A stretch of 6,439 nt of DNA from Saprospiraceae bacterium. Lineage in GTDB: Bacteria; Bacteroidota; Bacteroidia; Chitinophagales; Saprospiraceae. How positions within the stretch are numbered: the first letter of the stretch is position 1; every line of letters starts with the position of its first letter. Below, in pieces: positions 1-6,081 of this stretch. The DNA is taken from positions 1-6,439 of the forward strand of contig JAHDCE010000252.1 of the NCBI GenBank assembly GCA_020630045.1, given 5' to 3'. The notes under the pieces are model-generated. The model saw only the letters and a list, made by a program, of their open reading frames with translations, was not told where the DNA came from and ran no database searches. Position numbers and translations under genes: made by a program.

Positions 1-93
1 TATGAGATTACTTATTCGAAGCCGCCATTATTCATGGATGGCTTCATGCTTGAAATTGCAACCTTTTCCTTACGGAAAAAGTCCTTGACATAA
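1..93 (+). CDS. Possible C-terminal tail of an upstream gene (partial)
   Basis: Reading from the first base, frame 1 stays open for 30 codons and ends with TAA at 91-93. The tail ends in ...RKKSLT. The codons look like those of the neighbouring genes, and the other two plus frames and the minus strand offer nothing better here. If real, it would end 20 bp before the lipoprotein gene and could share its transcript. The fragment is too short to name, and a 30-codon open frame can arise by chance. The segment also carries hairpin-forming sequence (GAAGCC 18-23 with GGCTTC 40-45; TTTTCC 64-69 with GGAAAA 74-79), which could equally mean non-coding leader. Confidence 0.3.
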   Translation, partial: YEITYSKPPLFMDGFMLEIATFSLRKKSLT

Positions 94-120
94 ACCAACA
101 TCATATTCCATCCATGAATA
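29..120. repeat. 13-bp perfect inverted repeat spanning the lipoprotein start
   Basis: TATTCATGGATGG at 29-41 is the exact reverse complement of CCATCCATGAATA at 108-120, with 66 bp between the arms. The right arm includes the ATG at 114-116. In RNA the two arms would form a 13-bp helix hiding that start codon. The left arm overlaps a competing 6-bp hairpin (18-23 with 40-45), so the two folds exclude each other. The pairing is directly visible. A regulatory role is inference and requires transcription to begin before base 29. Confidence 0.6.
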
Positions 121-713
121 TCCATTCAACATTCATTTTAAAGGAGGCAAGTATCTTAACAGTAATATTATTTACGATTACTTTCTCTTCTTGTTTCCTG
201 TATGAAAAAAGGGAAGACCCCAGACCCGGATATACCGAATATGAATTACTGGATCAGGAAGGAAATTTTTGTAAAAAGGTGAAAATAAAGTACCAGGACA
301 GCACTTTCTTCCTTCTCAATGACAATCTCCATCTAGGAAAAATCGAAGCGGAGTTTCCAATATTAGATTTATCCCGCCCATACAAATACATTTATCCGGA
401 AGAATTGAATGTGGATATCCATTCAAAACACGATTCCACCATGGCAAATATTTTACTTGGAGAATATGTCATCGTCAATGCGGAAAACGATTTCAACAAT
501 CAAAACCACCGATTCAAAATCACTTATCCTCCATATGAAATGCTAACGGACAGTATCCAATTCAAACGGTTTATCATGACCGATAAAAACCCATATGAGG
601 AAAACCTTTTCTCCATAAATCCGGAAGAAAAACGAATACAACACCTACGGCACCTCAAAGGGATGGTATCCGACAACCATATCACTCGTCTAGGAATCGA
701 GTGTGGGTGGTAA
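114..713 (+). CDS. Hypothetical lipoprotein
   Basis: The product is 199 residues and I do not recognise its family. The N-terminus has a short polar stretch with Lys10, a hydrophobic core (about residues 12-24) and F-S-S-C with Cys27, which fits a Bacteroidota lipobox. Signal peptidase II would leave a lipidated mature protein of 173 residues. The mature part is polar, with charged residues right after the Cys (EKRED at 31-35), and looks beta-rich to about residue 140. It contains two more Cys (53 and 197). The ATG at 114 is the only ATG that gives a signal peptide, as the next Met in frame is Met110. No Shine-Dalgarno precedes it, and it lies in an inverted-repeat arm. An AAAGGAGG at 140-147 sits inside the reading frame with no usual start codon after it. 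The gene converges on the barrel gene with an 11-bp gap. Substrate and partner are unknown; an outer-membrane lipoprotein is the best guess. Confidence 0.75.
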   Translation: MNIHSTFILKEASILTVILFTITFSSCFLYEKREDPRPGYTEYELLDQEGNFCKKVKIKYQDSTFFLLNDNLHLGKIEAEFPILDLSRPYKYIYPEELNVDIHSKHDSTMANILLGEYVIVNAENDFNNQNHRFKITYPPYEMLTDSIQFKRFIMTDKNPYEENLFSINPEEKRIQHLRHLKGMVSDNHITRLGIECGW

Positions 714-724
714 GCCAATAAATA

Positions 725-1297
725 TTATTTGTCCCAAAACTTCCACCAAGGAGCATCATCCCCCCTTCTTTTTTTCCGCTTTTTCTCCCGTTCTTTTCTC
801 CGTTTCTTCTTTCTACGTTCGCGGGCTTTCTTCCTGTTCTTTTTAAAAATGACATATCGCAATGAAATGGAAGTATCACTATCAAAAGCCCCTTCTCCTC
901 CCTTTATATTGTACACCGGCTTCCAATCATATCCAAGGTTTATCCTTCCGATGGTCATTTCTCCTCCTACCACACCGGCTACCCCAAACGGATTTTTTAC
1001 CAAGGTACCATTCACCTCGGAAGGTATCCACCCTCGATGGAAACCACCTCCTAAATACAAATTGAATCGCTTGCTCAATAAAGGAAAATGCTGCTTGCCC
1101 AAAAGCGTCAAATGAATGTCATCCTTCTTTATACTGGTAAAAACAATACCTTCCACCGTGGTTTTTGGAGCCACACGGATTACACTGGTAAATCCGATTT
1201 CGGTTCCCAATCGCAAACCCAATGTCCAATTATAGGTTTGGGCAGAAGAAATTGAACCGAACATCAAGAACATCAAGCAGACAAATATCCATCTCAT
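725..1297 (-). CDS. Small outer-membrane beta-barrel protein with Lys/Arg-rich C-terminal tail
   Basis: The product is 190 residues. Residues 1-19 form a Sec signal peptide ending S-S-A before Gln20, a typical Bacteroidota cleavage site. Residues 20-151 alternate polar and hydrophobic residues in short strands with Gly-rich turns (NLYLGGGFHRGW at 79-90, GVAGVVGGE at 105-113, LGYDWKP at 121-127) and finish with SISLRYVIF. A terminal Phe151 is a usual barrel end signal. This matches the small, probably eight-stranded, Bacteroidota barrels with a DWKP motif; no specific function is known for them. After the barrel, residues 152-178 hold 22 Lys/Arg in 27 positions, and the protein ends GDDAPWWKFWDK. 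Barrel C-termini face the periplasm, so the tail could touch peptidoglycan, nucleic acid or anionic lipid (inference). Met1 is the only start that keeps the signal peptide. A 10-bp hairpin sits one base before the ATG. The gene diverges from the A2M gene. Confidence 0.85.
   Translation of the reverse strand: MRWIFVCLMFLMFGSISSAQTYNWTLGLRLGTEIGFTSVIRVAPKTTVEGIVFTSIKKDDIHLTLLGKQHFPLLSKRFNLYLGGGFHRGWIPSEVNGTLVKNPFGVAGVVGGEMTIGRINLGYDWKPVYNIKGGEGAFDSDTSISLRYVIFKKNRKKARERRKKKRRKEREKKRKKRRGDDAPWWKFWDK
760..844 (-). repeat. Purine-rich low-complexity tract encoding the basic tail
   Basis: Codons for residues 152-178 (764-844) are almost all AAA, AAG, AGA, AGG or CGG, so the coding strand is strongly purine-rich here. 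Near the end an A7 run (769-775) and a G6 run (760-765) sit four bases apart. Both are prone to slippage. Losing one base at A7 opens a frame that passes the normal stop and ends at 682, while gaining one base gives a stop within about five codons. Confidence 0.7.
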
Positions 1298-1298
1298 A

Positions 1299-1327
1299 TC
1301 GCTTCGTTTTGTGTAGGAACGAAGCGA
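1299..1327 (-). promoter_or_regulatory. Hairpin abutting the barrel gene start codon
   Basis: TCGCTTCGTT (1299-1308) and AACGAAGCGA (1318-1327) are perfect reverse complements with a 9-base loop. On the barrel mRNA this stem ends one base before the ATG (1297-1295), so it covers the whole ribosome-entry region. It could limit translation, act as an operator dyad at the DNA level, or mark a 5' end. The structure is visible; its role is not shown. Confidence 0.55.
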
Positions 1328-1379
1328 AAGATAGGATTATTTCAAAACAGCTTATAGTAAAATCCCAAAACGCTATATC

Positions 1380-1394
1380 ATTACACTGTGTAAT
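1380..1394. promoter_or_regulatory. Operator-like dyad ATTACAC-T-GTGTAAT
   Basis: Seven perfect inverted base pairs surround one central base, 83 bp upstream of the barrel start codon on its template. Compact symmetric sites like this are typical of dimeric helix-turn-helix regulators. No regulator gene is in the window, so the binder is unknown. Confidence 0.35.
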
Positions 1395-1401
1395 CACGAT
1401 A

Positions 1402-1430
1402 ACGAATTCATACTCAACCCCGACGAATTC
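1402..1430 (+). repeat. Two direct copies of ACGAATTC spaced 21 bp
   Basis: ACGAATTC occurs at 1402-1409 and 1423-1430. Start-to-start spacing is 21 bp, about two helical turns, and similar downstream bases follow each copy (ATACTC and TCATATACTC). Same-face spacing of direct repeats is seen at response-regulator sites. Chance is a real alternative for an 8-mer. Confidence 0.3.
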
Positions 1431-1480
1431 TCATATACTCCTGCACGACTCATGAAATAATCGTATCTTGCACTATAGCT

Positions 1481-1515
1481 TTTGGTCGAAGAAATCCTTC
1501 CAATTATCGACTAAA
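1481..1515. promoter_or_regulatory. Imperfect inverted repeat TTTGGTCGA / TCGACTAAA
   Basis: TTTGGTCGA at 1481-1489 can pair with TCGACTAAA at 1507-1515 (nine pairs, one G-T wobble) across a 17-base loop. It lies between the divergent genes, upstream of the A2M promoter candidate. It may be an operator or an RNA stem if transcription starts further left. Confidence 0.25.
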
Positions 1516-1549
1516 CAAATGAAAACACAAGGGAATTAAATATCTTATA

Positions 1550-1569
1550 GTATTGTTAAACAACAATAC
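1550..1569. promoter_or_regulatory. 8-bp dyad beside the A2M promoter candidate
   Basis: GTATTGTT (1550-1557) and AACAATAC (1562-1569) are perfect reverse complements with a 4-base spacer. The dyad ends 7 bp before the TTGACA at 1576, where an activator or repressor of the A2M gene could bind. The binder cannot be named from this window. Confidence 0.4.
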
Positions 1570-1575
1570 AACCAA

Positions 1576-1603
1576 TTGACAATAAAAGACATTTATATAA
1601 ATG
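1576..1603 (+). promoter_or_regulatory. Candidate promoter of the A2M gene
   Basis: TTGACA at 1576-1581 is followed by TATAAATG at 1596-1603. Counting from the TTG, the gap to TA is 17 bp, close to the TTG / TAnnTTTG layout of Bacteroidota, though the second element matches only in TA and the final TG. As a sigma70-type pair the 14-bp gap would be short. Transcription would begin near 1608 and leave a leader of about 60 bases. Confidence 0.35.
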
Positions 1604-1668
1604 AAAGGAGATTCACTAATTCTCCTTCCTGAATGAAAATCACTTATTATCAACCACAACCTAAGTAA
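1601..1668 (+). promoter_or_regulatory. A2M leader: hairpin and two linked mini-ORFs
   Basis: AAGGAGA (1605-1611) pairs with TCTCCTT (1621-1627) across nine bases, hiding a ribosome-site-like AAGGAG. The segment also reads as two 11-codon frames: 1601-1636 (MKGDSLILLPE, TGA) and 1633-1668 (MKITYYQPQPK, TAA). They overlap by ATGA, and the second stops one base before the A2M ATG. This arrangement would suit translational coupling, but short frames are common by chance and no conservation can be tested here. If transcription starts near 1608, the first mini-ORF is not transcribed whole. Confidence 0.2.
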
Positions 1669-1669
1669 A

Positions 1670-4600
1670 ATGAAGTTGAAGTCTCTAGTACCGGCCGTAA
1701 TCATTACCGCCGCACTACTCTTCGCGGGTATATTCCTACTCCGCAACTCTAGCAGCACCCTTCCGCCTTCAGAGGTTATCCAAACAACATTGGAAAACCA
1801 AGAACGCTGGAACGAACACCTACCCGAAGATCGGGTCTACGCACTACTAGACAAGCCATTTTACGCTCCCGGCGAATCCATCTGGTTCACCGCTTTTGTC
1901 AGAAATGGAGCGGATTTGAAGGCAGCGAACCAAAGTCGCATTGTCAGGGCTGAACTAATCAATCCTAAAGGTGAAGAAGAAATGGCCTATAAAGTGCCGG
2001 TTTCCGAAGAAGGTATCGCCAAAGGTGATTTCAAATTAGCCAAAGACCTACCGGGTGGCAAGTATCAAATCAAGGTATATACCCAATGGCAAAACAATGA
2101 AAAAACACCGGCGATTTTCACCAAAGAAATTATGGTTCAAAAAGTGGTACTCCCCAACCTGAAAATGAATTTGGATTTCGAACGCGAAGCTTTCGCCCCC
2201 GGCGATAAAGTAGAGGCTGAACTGTCCTTGAAAAACATGCAAGACTTATCGCTGGCCAATAAATCTTTTAGGTATCAAGTTTCCATCCAAGGAAAAGAGG
2301 TGCTCAATAGCTTTGGCAAAACGGACAGCAACGGAAAAGCCATCGTCAAATTCGACTTGAAAGAAAACCTGGAAGTCAATGACGCAGTGCTGAACATTAC
2401 CTTGGACCACAATGGCACAAGGGAATCCATCGCTAGAAATGTCCCTGTCCTTCTTAGTGACATTGACGTCGCATTCTTTCCGGAAGGTGGTGATATGATC
2501 AATGGCCTTGAAAGCCGTATCGGTTTTAAAGCCGTCGATAAATCCGGAAATCCCGTCGATATAGAAGGTGTCATTGTAAATAAAAAAGGGGAAGAAGTCG
2601 CAGACTTCAACACACTTAGAATGGGAATGGGTGCGTTTTCGCTAACCCCATCAAATGGTGACGTTTACAAAGCAAGAGTGACTTTCCCTTCTCATATTCC
2701 CGGCACCTTCAAATTACCTAGTGCAAAAGGGAGCGGTTTCACCTTAGCGGTGAAAAAAGTAACCGAGGAAAAAATCGATTTGACCATCGGTTCCACTTCA
2801 AAAGCCTATATCTCCCTTGTCGCTTCGGTAAGGGGTGAAAACCAATACTCTTCGGGGGTAAAACTCAAAGAAGGTCAAAATGACATTTCCATCCCTGTTG
2901 AAGAATTCCCGATCGGAGTCGCTCAAATCACGCTTTTTGACAGCCACGGTATCGCTCGTGCAGAGCGTTTGGCTTTTGTCAATGACCACAAGCAACTCGA
3001 TATCCGTGTTTCTACAAATAAAGAACAATACCTTCCCCGTGAAAAAGTGGAGGTCACCGTTGATGTAACCGATGAGGACGGAAAACCGGTACAAACCGAT
3101 TTCGCGGTTTCCGTAGTTGACGACCAGCTACTTTCCTTCGCAGACGACAAATCTTCCAACATCCTTTCTTGGATGTTAGTCGAAGCGGATTTGGACGTCG
3201 ATGCCGAGGAAGCTAGCTATTACTTCGATCCGAACGAACGAGATGCCAAACTAGGACTCGATCACCTTTTGATGACCTCCGGCTGGAGAAAATTCAGCTG
3301 GGAAATGCTAGCGTCAAATGAACTTCCTAAAATTGAAACCCGTGCAGAAAAAATGGTCGTCGCAGGTACCGTTTTGGACGACGATGGCAATCCGATTTCT
3401 AGGGCGAAAGTCCAGGTTCAAGGTGTTTCGAAGCCGGTATCTACCCAAGAAGACGGCTACTTCGAAATCGCTAATATAGACTTGACCGATGAACCCGTAA
3501 CCGTTTCAGTCTCAGCAAAAGGACATTTCCGTCAAGAGCAAATCGTAGGCGATTATGGTATGTTCGAATACCAATTGTTCAATCGCGACCAAGCCACTCC
3601 GGGCATGGTGATCAACGAACGTGCAAATAGGACTATACAGGCTAGCCAATTGGGACTCGCTGAAAATATCACTACACGAAAACCCAAAAAACGTGTCGTT
3701 TCTTCCATCTTCACCCAAAGCGATTTCCAAGTCGTGAATCGTGGCCAACGTTGGAATGACAAAAACGAAAAAGCGGCAATGGATTACGAACCCACTCGTT
3801 TCGAGGCCGGAACGGAGGTAAGTATCACCGACCATCGTATTCGTCAAATACAAGATGATGAGCAACTTTCTGATGAGGAAAAAGAAGCCCTTCGTGGTGC
3901 TTACCTTTCTGAAGTCGCGTTCTACAGGGTTCGTGAGTTTCCTTTGAAAAAATACAAGTCTACCAAAATCAATCGCAGAAACGATTTCCGCAGCACCATT
4001 TTCTGGGATGGACATGTAAAAACGGATGCCAATGGTAAGGCCGTTCTAAACTTCTGGAACAATGACGCTGTAACAACTTTCCAAATTACCGTTGAAGGCA
4101 TGAGTGTGGACGGTCATGTGGGTAGAACCACCACCAATTATCAAACTCAAATGCCATTCAGCCTTGCGGCTAAAATTCCTGTTGAAGTAGTTGTTGACGA
4201 TGTACTGGAAATACCGGTTACCATGAGCAACAATACCAAGTATTCCGTTTCCGGCAAATTGAATATCAACCATCCGCAAATGTTTGAGGTTGTCAATATT
4301 CCTACCGGAAATATTTCGCTTGGAGCGAATGAAAGCAAAACAGTTTTCTTAAAATACAAAGTCAAAAAAGGTTCTATCGCCGGAGACTTGGATCAACTCG
4401 TTATCGGGTTCGATTCCGGACAATTCAGCGACAAACTTCAAGAAGACATTACGGTCGTACCCAAAGGATTTCCTACTAGGGTCGCATACAGTGGCACAGG
4501 CATGGAAACCAAATACGAAGTCAAACTTCGCGATTTAGAGAAAAATACATTAGAAGTCGAACTTCAAGCATTCCCGGACGCTTTGTCTGAAATCATTGCT

Positions 4601-6064
4601 GGAATGGAAGGAATGATGAGCCAACCTTATGGATGTTTCGAACAAACTTCATCCGCCAACTATCCCAATGTACTTGCTTTGCAATACATGAGGGAAACCG
4701 GACAATCTAACCGACAGGTGGAAGCCAAAGCTAGAAAGCTGTTGAAATTCGGTTATGAGCGTTTGAAAGGATTCGAATCTCCAAACGGAGGATTCGAATG
4801 GTTCGGAGGACCTGTCGGCCACGAAGCGATTACTGCATTCGCAGTGATGCAATTCACACACATGAAGGAAGTCTACAAACCCGTAGACCAAGACATCATA
4901 GACCGAAGCGCTCAATGGCTATTACAAAAACGAGATGGAAAAGGAGGATTCGTCCGCAATGAAAGAACGACTTGGTCCCTTGGATTACAAGGAAACAAAG
5001 CGGATGATTTATTCAACACTTTTATCGTTTACTGCTTGAGCGAAGCCAAAATCAAAGGCTTGGACATCGAATTAAAAAAATCATTCGAAGCAGCTTCTGA
5101 GTCTGACGATCCTTACATGATTGGTATGGCAGCATTAGCTCAATGGAATTATGGTAATAAATCCAAATCAGCTGAATTGACAAAACGTGCAGACCAACTT
5201 ATCGCTACAGGTAGTGCCATCGTTTCTTCCGACAACACTACCGTTTTCGGAAGTAGAGGAAAATCATTCGAGCTAGAAGCAAAATCATTATTGGTGCTCA
5301 ACTTGTTGAACAATGCTCCGGACAAAAACCGTGACCGTATCAATGACCTAGCGGAAAGCATTAGAAGTAGCAGAGACTTCAACAGAGCTTACGGACCTAC
5401 TCATACCACTGTGCTGGCACTTCGTGCAGTAACCGCTCACGCGAGCTTCGCTAGGCAGACACAAGAAGCCGGTACTGTAGAATTCCACGTATCTGGCAAG
5501 AAAGTTGCTAGTAAAGACTTTGAAGCAGGAGAGTACGAACCTATCGTTATCGATGGTTTGGAAAGATTCTTCCCGAAAGAGGGAGATTATGATTTTGAAG
5601 TAAAATTTGTCGGAGTTGAAAATCCGTTACCGCATACAGTTACATTCAAATGGAATGCTATTCGTCCGAATACTTCTTCCGATGCACCGATTGCGGTCAA
5701 TACTGAAATCAAGGATGATAAAATCCGAATGGGAGATATCGTCCGAATGGATGTCAAGGTGAAAAACAACACCAATAAAAGACAACCGACTCCAATGGCA
5801 ATCGTAGGTCTGCCGGCCGGTCTTTCACCTCAAGCACGTCAATTGGACAAGCTTGTGGAAGAAGGCAAAGTGGATTATTATGAAATCGTCGGAAATAATA
5901 TCGTCTTTTATTTCAGACATGTCAAAGCAGACAAAATCTTCGGAATCGATCTAAAAGCGGAATTCCCAGGACAATTTACGGCTCCCGCTTCATCCGCCTA
6001 CTGTTACTATATGCCGGACAGCAAAGACTGGGCAGCAGGCGAGCAAGTAACGATTACGAAATAA
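1670..6064 (+). CDS. Alpha-2-macroglobulin family protein with CFEQ thioester
   Basis: The product is 1464 residues, a predicted periplasmic protease trap. Residues 6-24 form a hydrophobic segment after Lys2/Lys4, with no lipobox Cys and no clear cleavage site, so an uncleaved inner-membrane anchor is likely. Macroglobulin-like domains follow: FYAPGE at 64-69, AFAPGD at 174-179, FFPEGG at 269-274, and one from about 443. Next come a Bacteroidota-type segment with LLMTSGWRKFSW (533-544) and a carboxypeptidase-regulatory-like fold (562-625). Residues 640-775 are charged, poorly ordered and rich in KK/RR, a candidate bait region. The A2M core domain (WDGHVKTDANGK, 779-790) leads to the thioester domain (about 960-1260), with PYGCFEQ placing Cys989 and Gln992 for the internal thioester. 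A receptor-binding-like domain ends it (1340-1460). Cys occurs only at 989, 1122 and 1445. The ATG follows AAGTAAA without a Shine-Dalgarno, and an in-frame TGA at 1634-1636 limits extension. The family call is secure; the bait boundaries are inference. Confidence 0.96.
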   Translation: MKLKSLVPAVIITAALLFAGIFLLRNSSSTLPPSEVIQTTLENQERWNEHLPEDRVYALLDKPFYAPGESIWFTAFVRNGADLKAANQSRIVRAELINPKGEEEMAYKVPVSEEGIAKGDFKLAKDLPGGKYQIKVYTQWQNNEKTPAIFTKEIMVQKVVLPNLKMNLDFEREAFAPGDKVEAELSLKNMQDLSLANKSFRYQVSIQGKEVLNSFGKTDSNGKAIVKFDLKENLEVNDAVLNITLDHNGTRESIARNVPVLLSDIDVAFFPEGGDMINGLESRIGFKAVDKSGNPVDIEGVIVNKKGEEVADFNTLRMGMGAFSLTPSNGDVYKARVTFPSHIPGTFKLPSAKGSGFTLAVKKVTEEKIDLTIGSTSKAYISLVASVRGENQYSSGVKLKEGQNDISIPVEEFPIGVAQITLFDSHGIARAERLAFVNDHKQLDIRVSTNKEQYLPREKVEVTVDVTDEDGKPVQTDFAVSVVDDQLLSFADDKSSNILSWMLVEADLDVDAEEASYYFDPNERDAKLGLDHLLMTSGWRKFSWEMLASNELPKIETRAEKMVVAGTVLDDDGNPISRAKVQVQGVSKPVSTQEDGYFEIANIDLTDEPVTVSVSAKGHFRQEQIVGDYGMFEYQLFNRDQATPGMVINERANRTIQASQLGLAENITTRKPKKRVVSSIFTQSDFQVVNRGQRWNDKNEKAAMDYEPTRFEAGTEVSITDHRIRQIQDDEQLSDEEKEALRGAYLSEVAFYRVREFPLKKYKSTKINRRNDFRSTIFWDGHVKTDANGKAVLNFWNNDAVTTFQITVEGMSVDGHVGRTTTNYQTQMPFSLAAKIPVEVVVDDVLEIPVTMSNNTKYSVSGKLNINHPQMFEVVNIPTGNISLGANESKTVFLKYKVKKGSIAGDLDQLVIGFDSGQFSDKLQEDITVVPKGFPTRVAYSGTGMETKYEVKLRDLEKNTLEVELQAFPDALSEIIAGMEGMMSQPYGCFEQTSSANYPNVLALQYMRETGQSNRQVEAKARKLLKFGYERLKGFESPNGGFEWFGGPVGHEAITAFAVMQFTHMKEVYKPVDQDIIDRSAQWLLQKRDGKGGFVRNERTTWSLGLQGNKADDLFNTFIVYCLSEAKIKGLDIELKKSFEAASESDDPYMIGMAALAQWNYGNKSKSAELTKRADQLIATGSAIVSSDNTTVFGSRGKSFELEAKSLLVLNLLNNAPDKNRDRINDLAESIRSSRDFNRAYGPTHTTVLALRAVTAHASFARQTQEAGTVEFHVSGKKVASKDFEAGEYEPIVIDGLERFFPKEGDYDFEVKFVGVENPLPHTVTFKWNAIRPNTSSDAPIAVNTEIKDDKIRMGDIVRMDVKVKNNTNKRQPTPMAIVGLPAGLSPQARQLDKLVEEGKVDYYEIVGNNIVFYFRHVKADKIFGIDLKAEFPGQFTAPASSAYCYYMPDSKDWAAGEQVTITK

Positions 6065-6081
6065 GATTTCGATAAAAACGT

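Larger units (their letters stand above)
1298..1669. other. Divergent intergenic region, dyad-rich
   Basis: These 372 bp separate the barrel gene (leftward) from the A2M gene (rightward), so both promoters should lie here. I see no credible protein gene. The one longer plus-strand frame across it (1222-1455) has no signal, start context or family resemblance and overlaps the barrel gene antisense. The region holds several dyads and direct repeats listed separately. TATAGCTTTTGG at 1474-1485 reads rightward, and a near copy, TATAGCGTTTTGG, reads leftward at 1377-1365. Each loosely resembles a Bacteroidota -7 element, but neither has a TTG at the expected distance. Confidence 0.6.

Noticed and set aside
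85..109. TTGACA (85-90) with TATTCC (104-109) as promoter of the lipoprotein gene
   Set aside because: The 13-bp gap is too short, and the start would fall at the ATG itself, giving a leaderless message; no TAnnTTTG element is present.
729..1115. 128-codon plus-strand frame opposite the barrel gene
   Set aside because: Its Phe/Ser/Arg-rich composition is the mirror of the Lys/Arg codon tract on the minus strand, and the minus gene has a signal peptide and barrel features.
1222..1455. 77-codon plus-strand frame across the divergent region
   Set aside because: It overlaps the barrel gene antisense, contains the regulatory dyads, and shows no recognisable protein features.
1550..1569. The 8-bp dyad as a terminator for a leftward or rightward transcript
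   Set aside because: The stem is AT-rich, no T-run follows on either strand, and no gene ends nearby.
1504..1758. 84-codon minus-strand frame over the A2M promoter and start
   Set aside because: It covers the A2M leader and signal segment antisense; its hydrophobic stretches mirror AT-rich non-coding DNA.
3512..4015. 167-codon minus-strand open frame inside the A2M gene
   Set aside because: It lies wholly antisense to a well-supported coding region, has no signal, motif or start context, and is explained by the codon bias of the plus gene.
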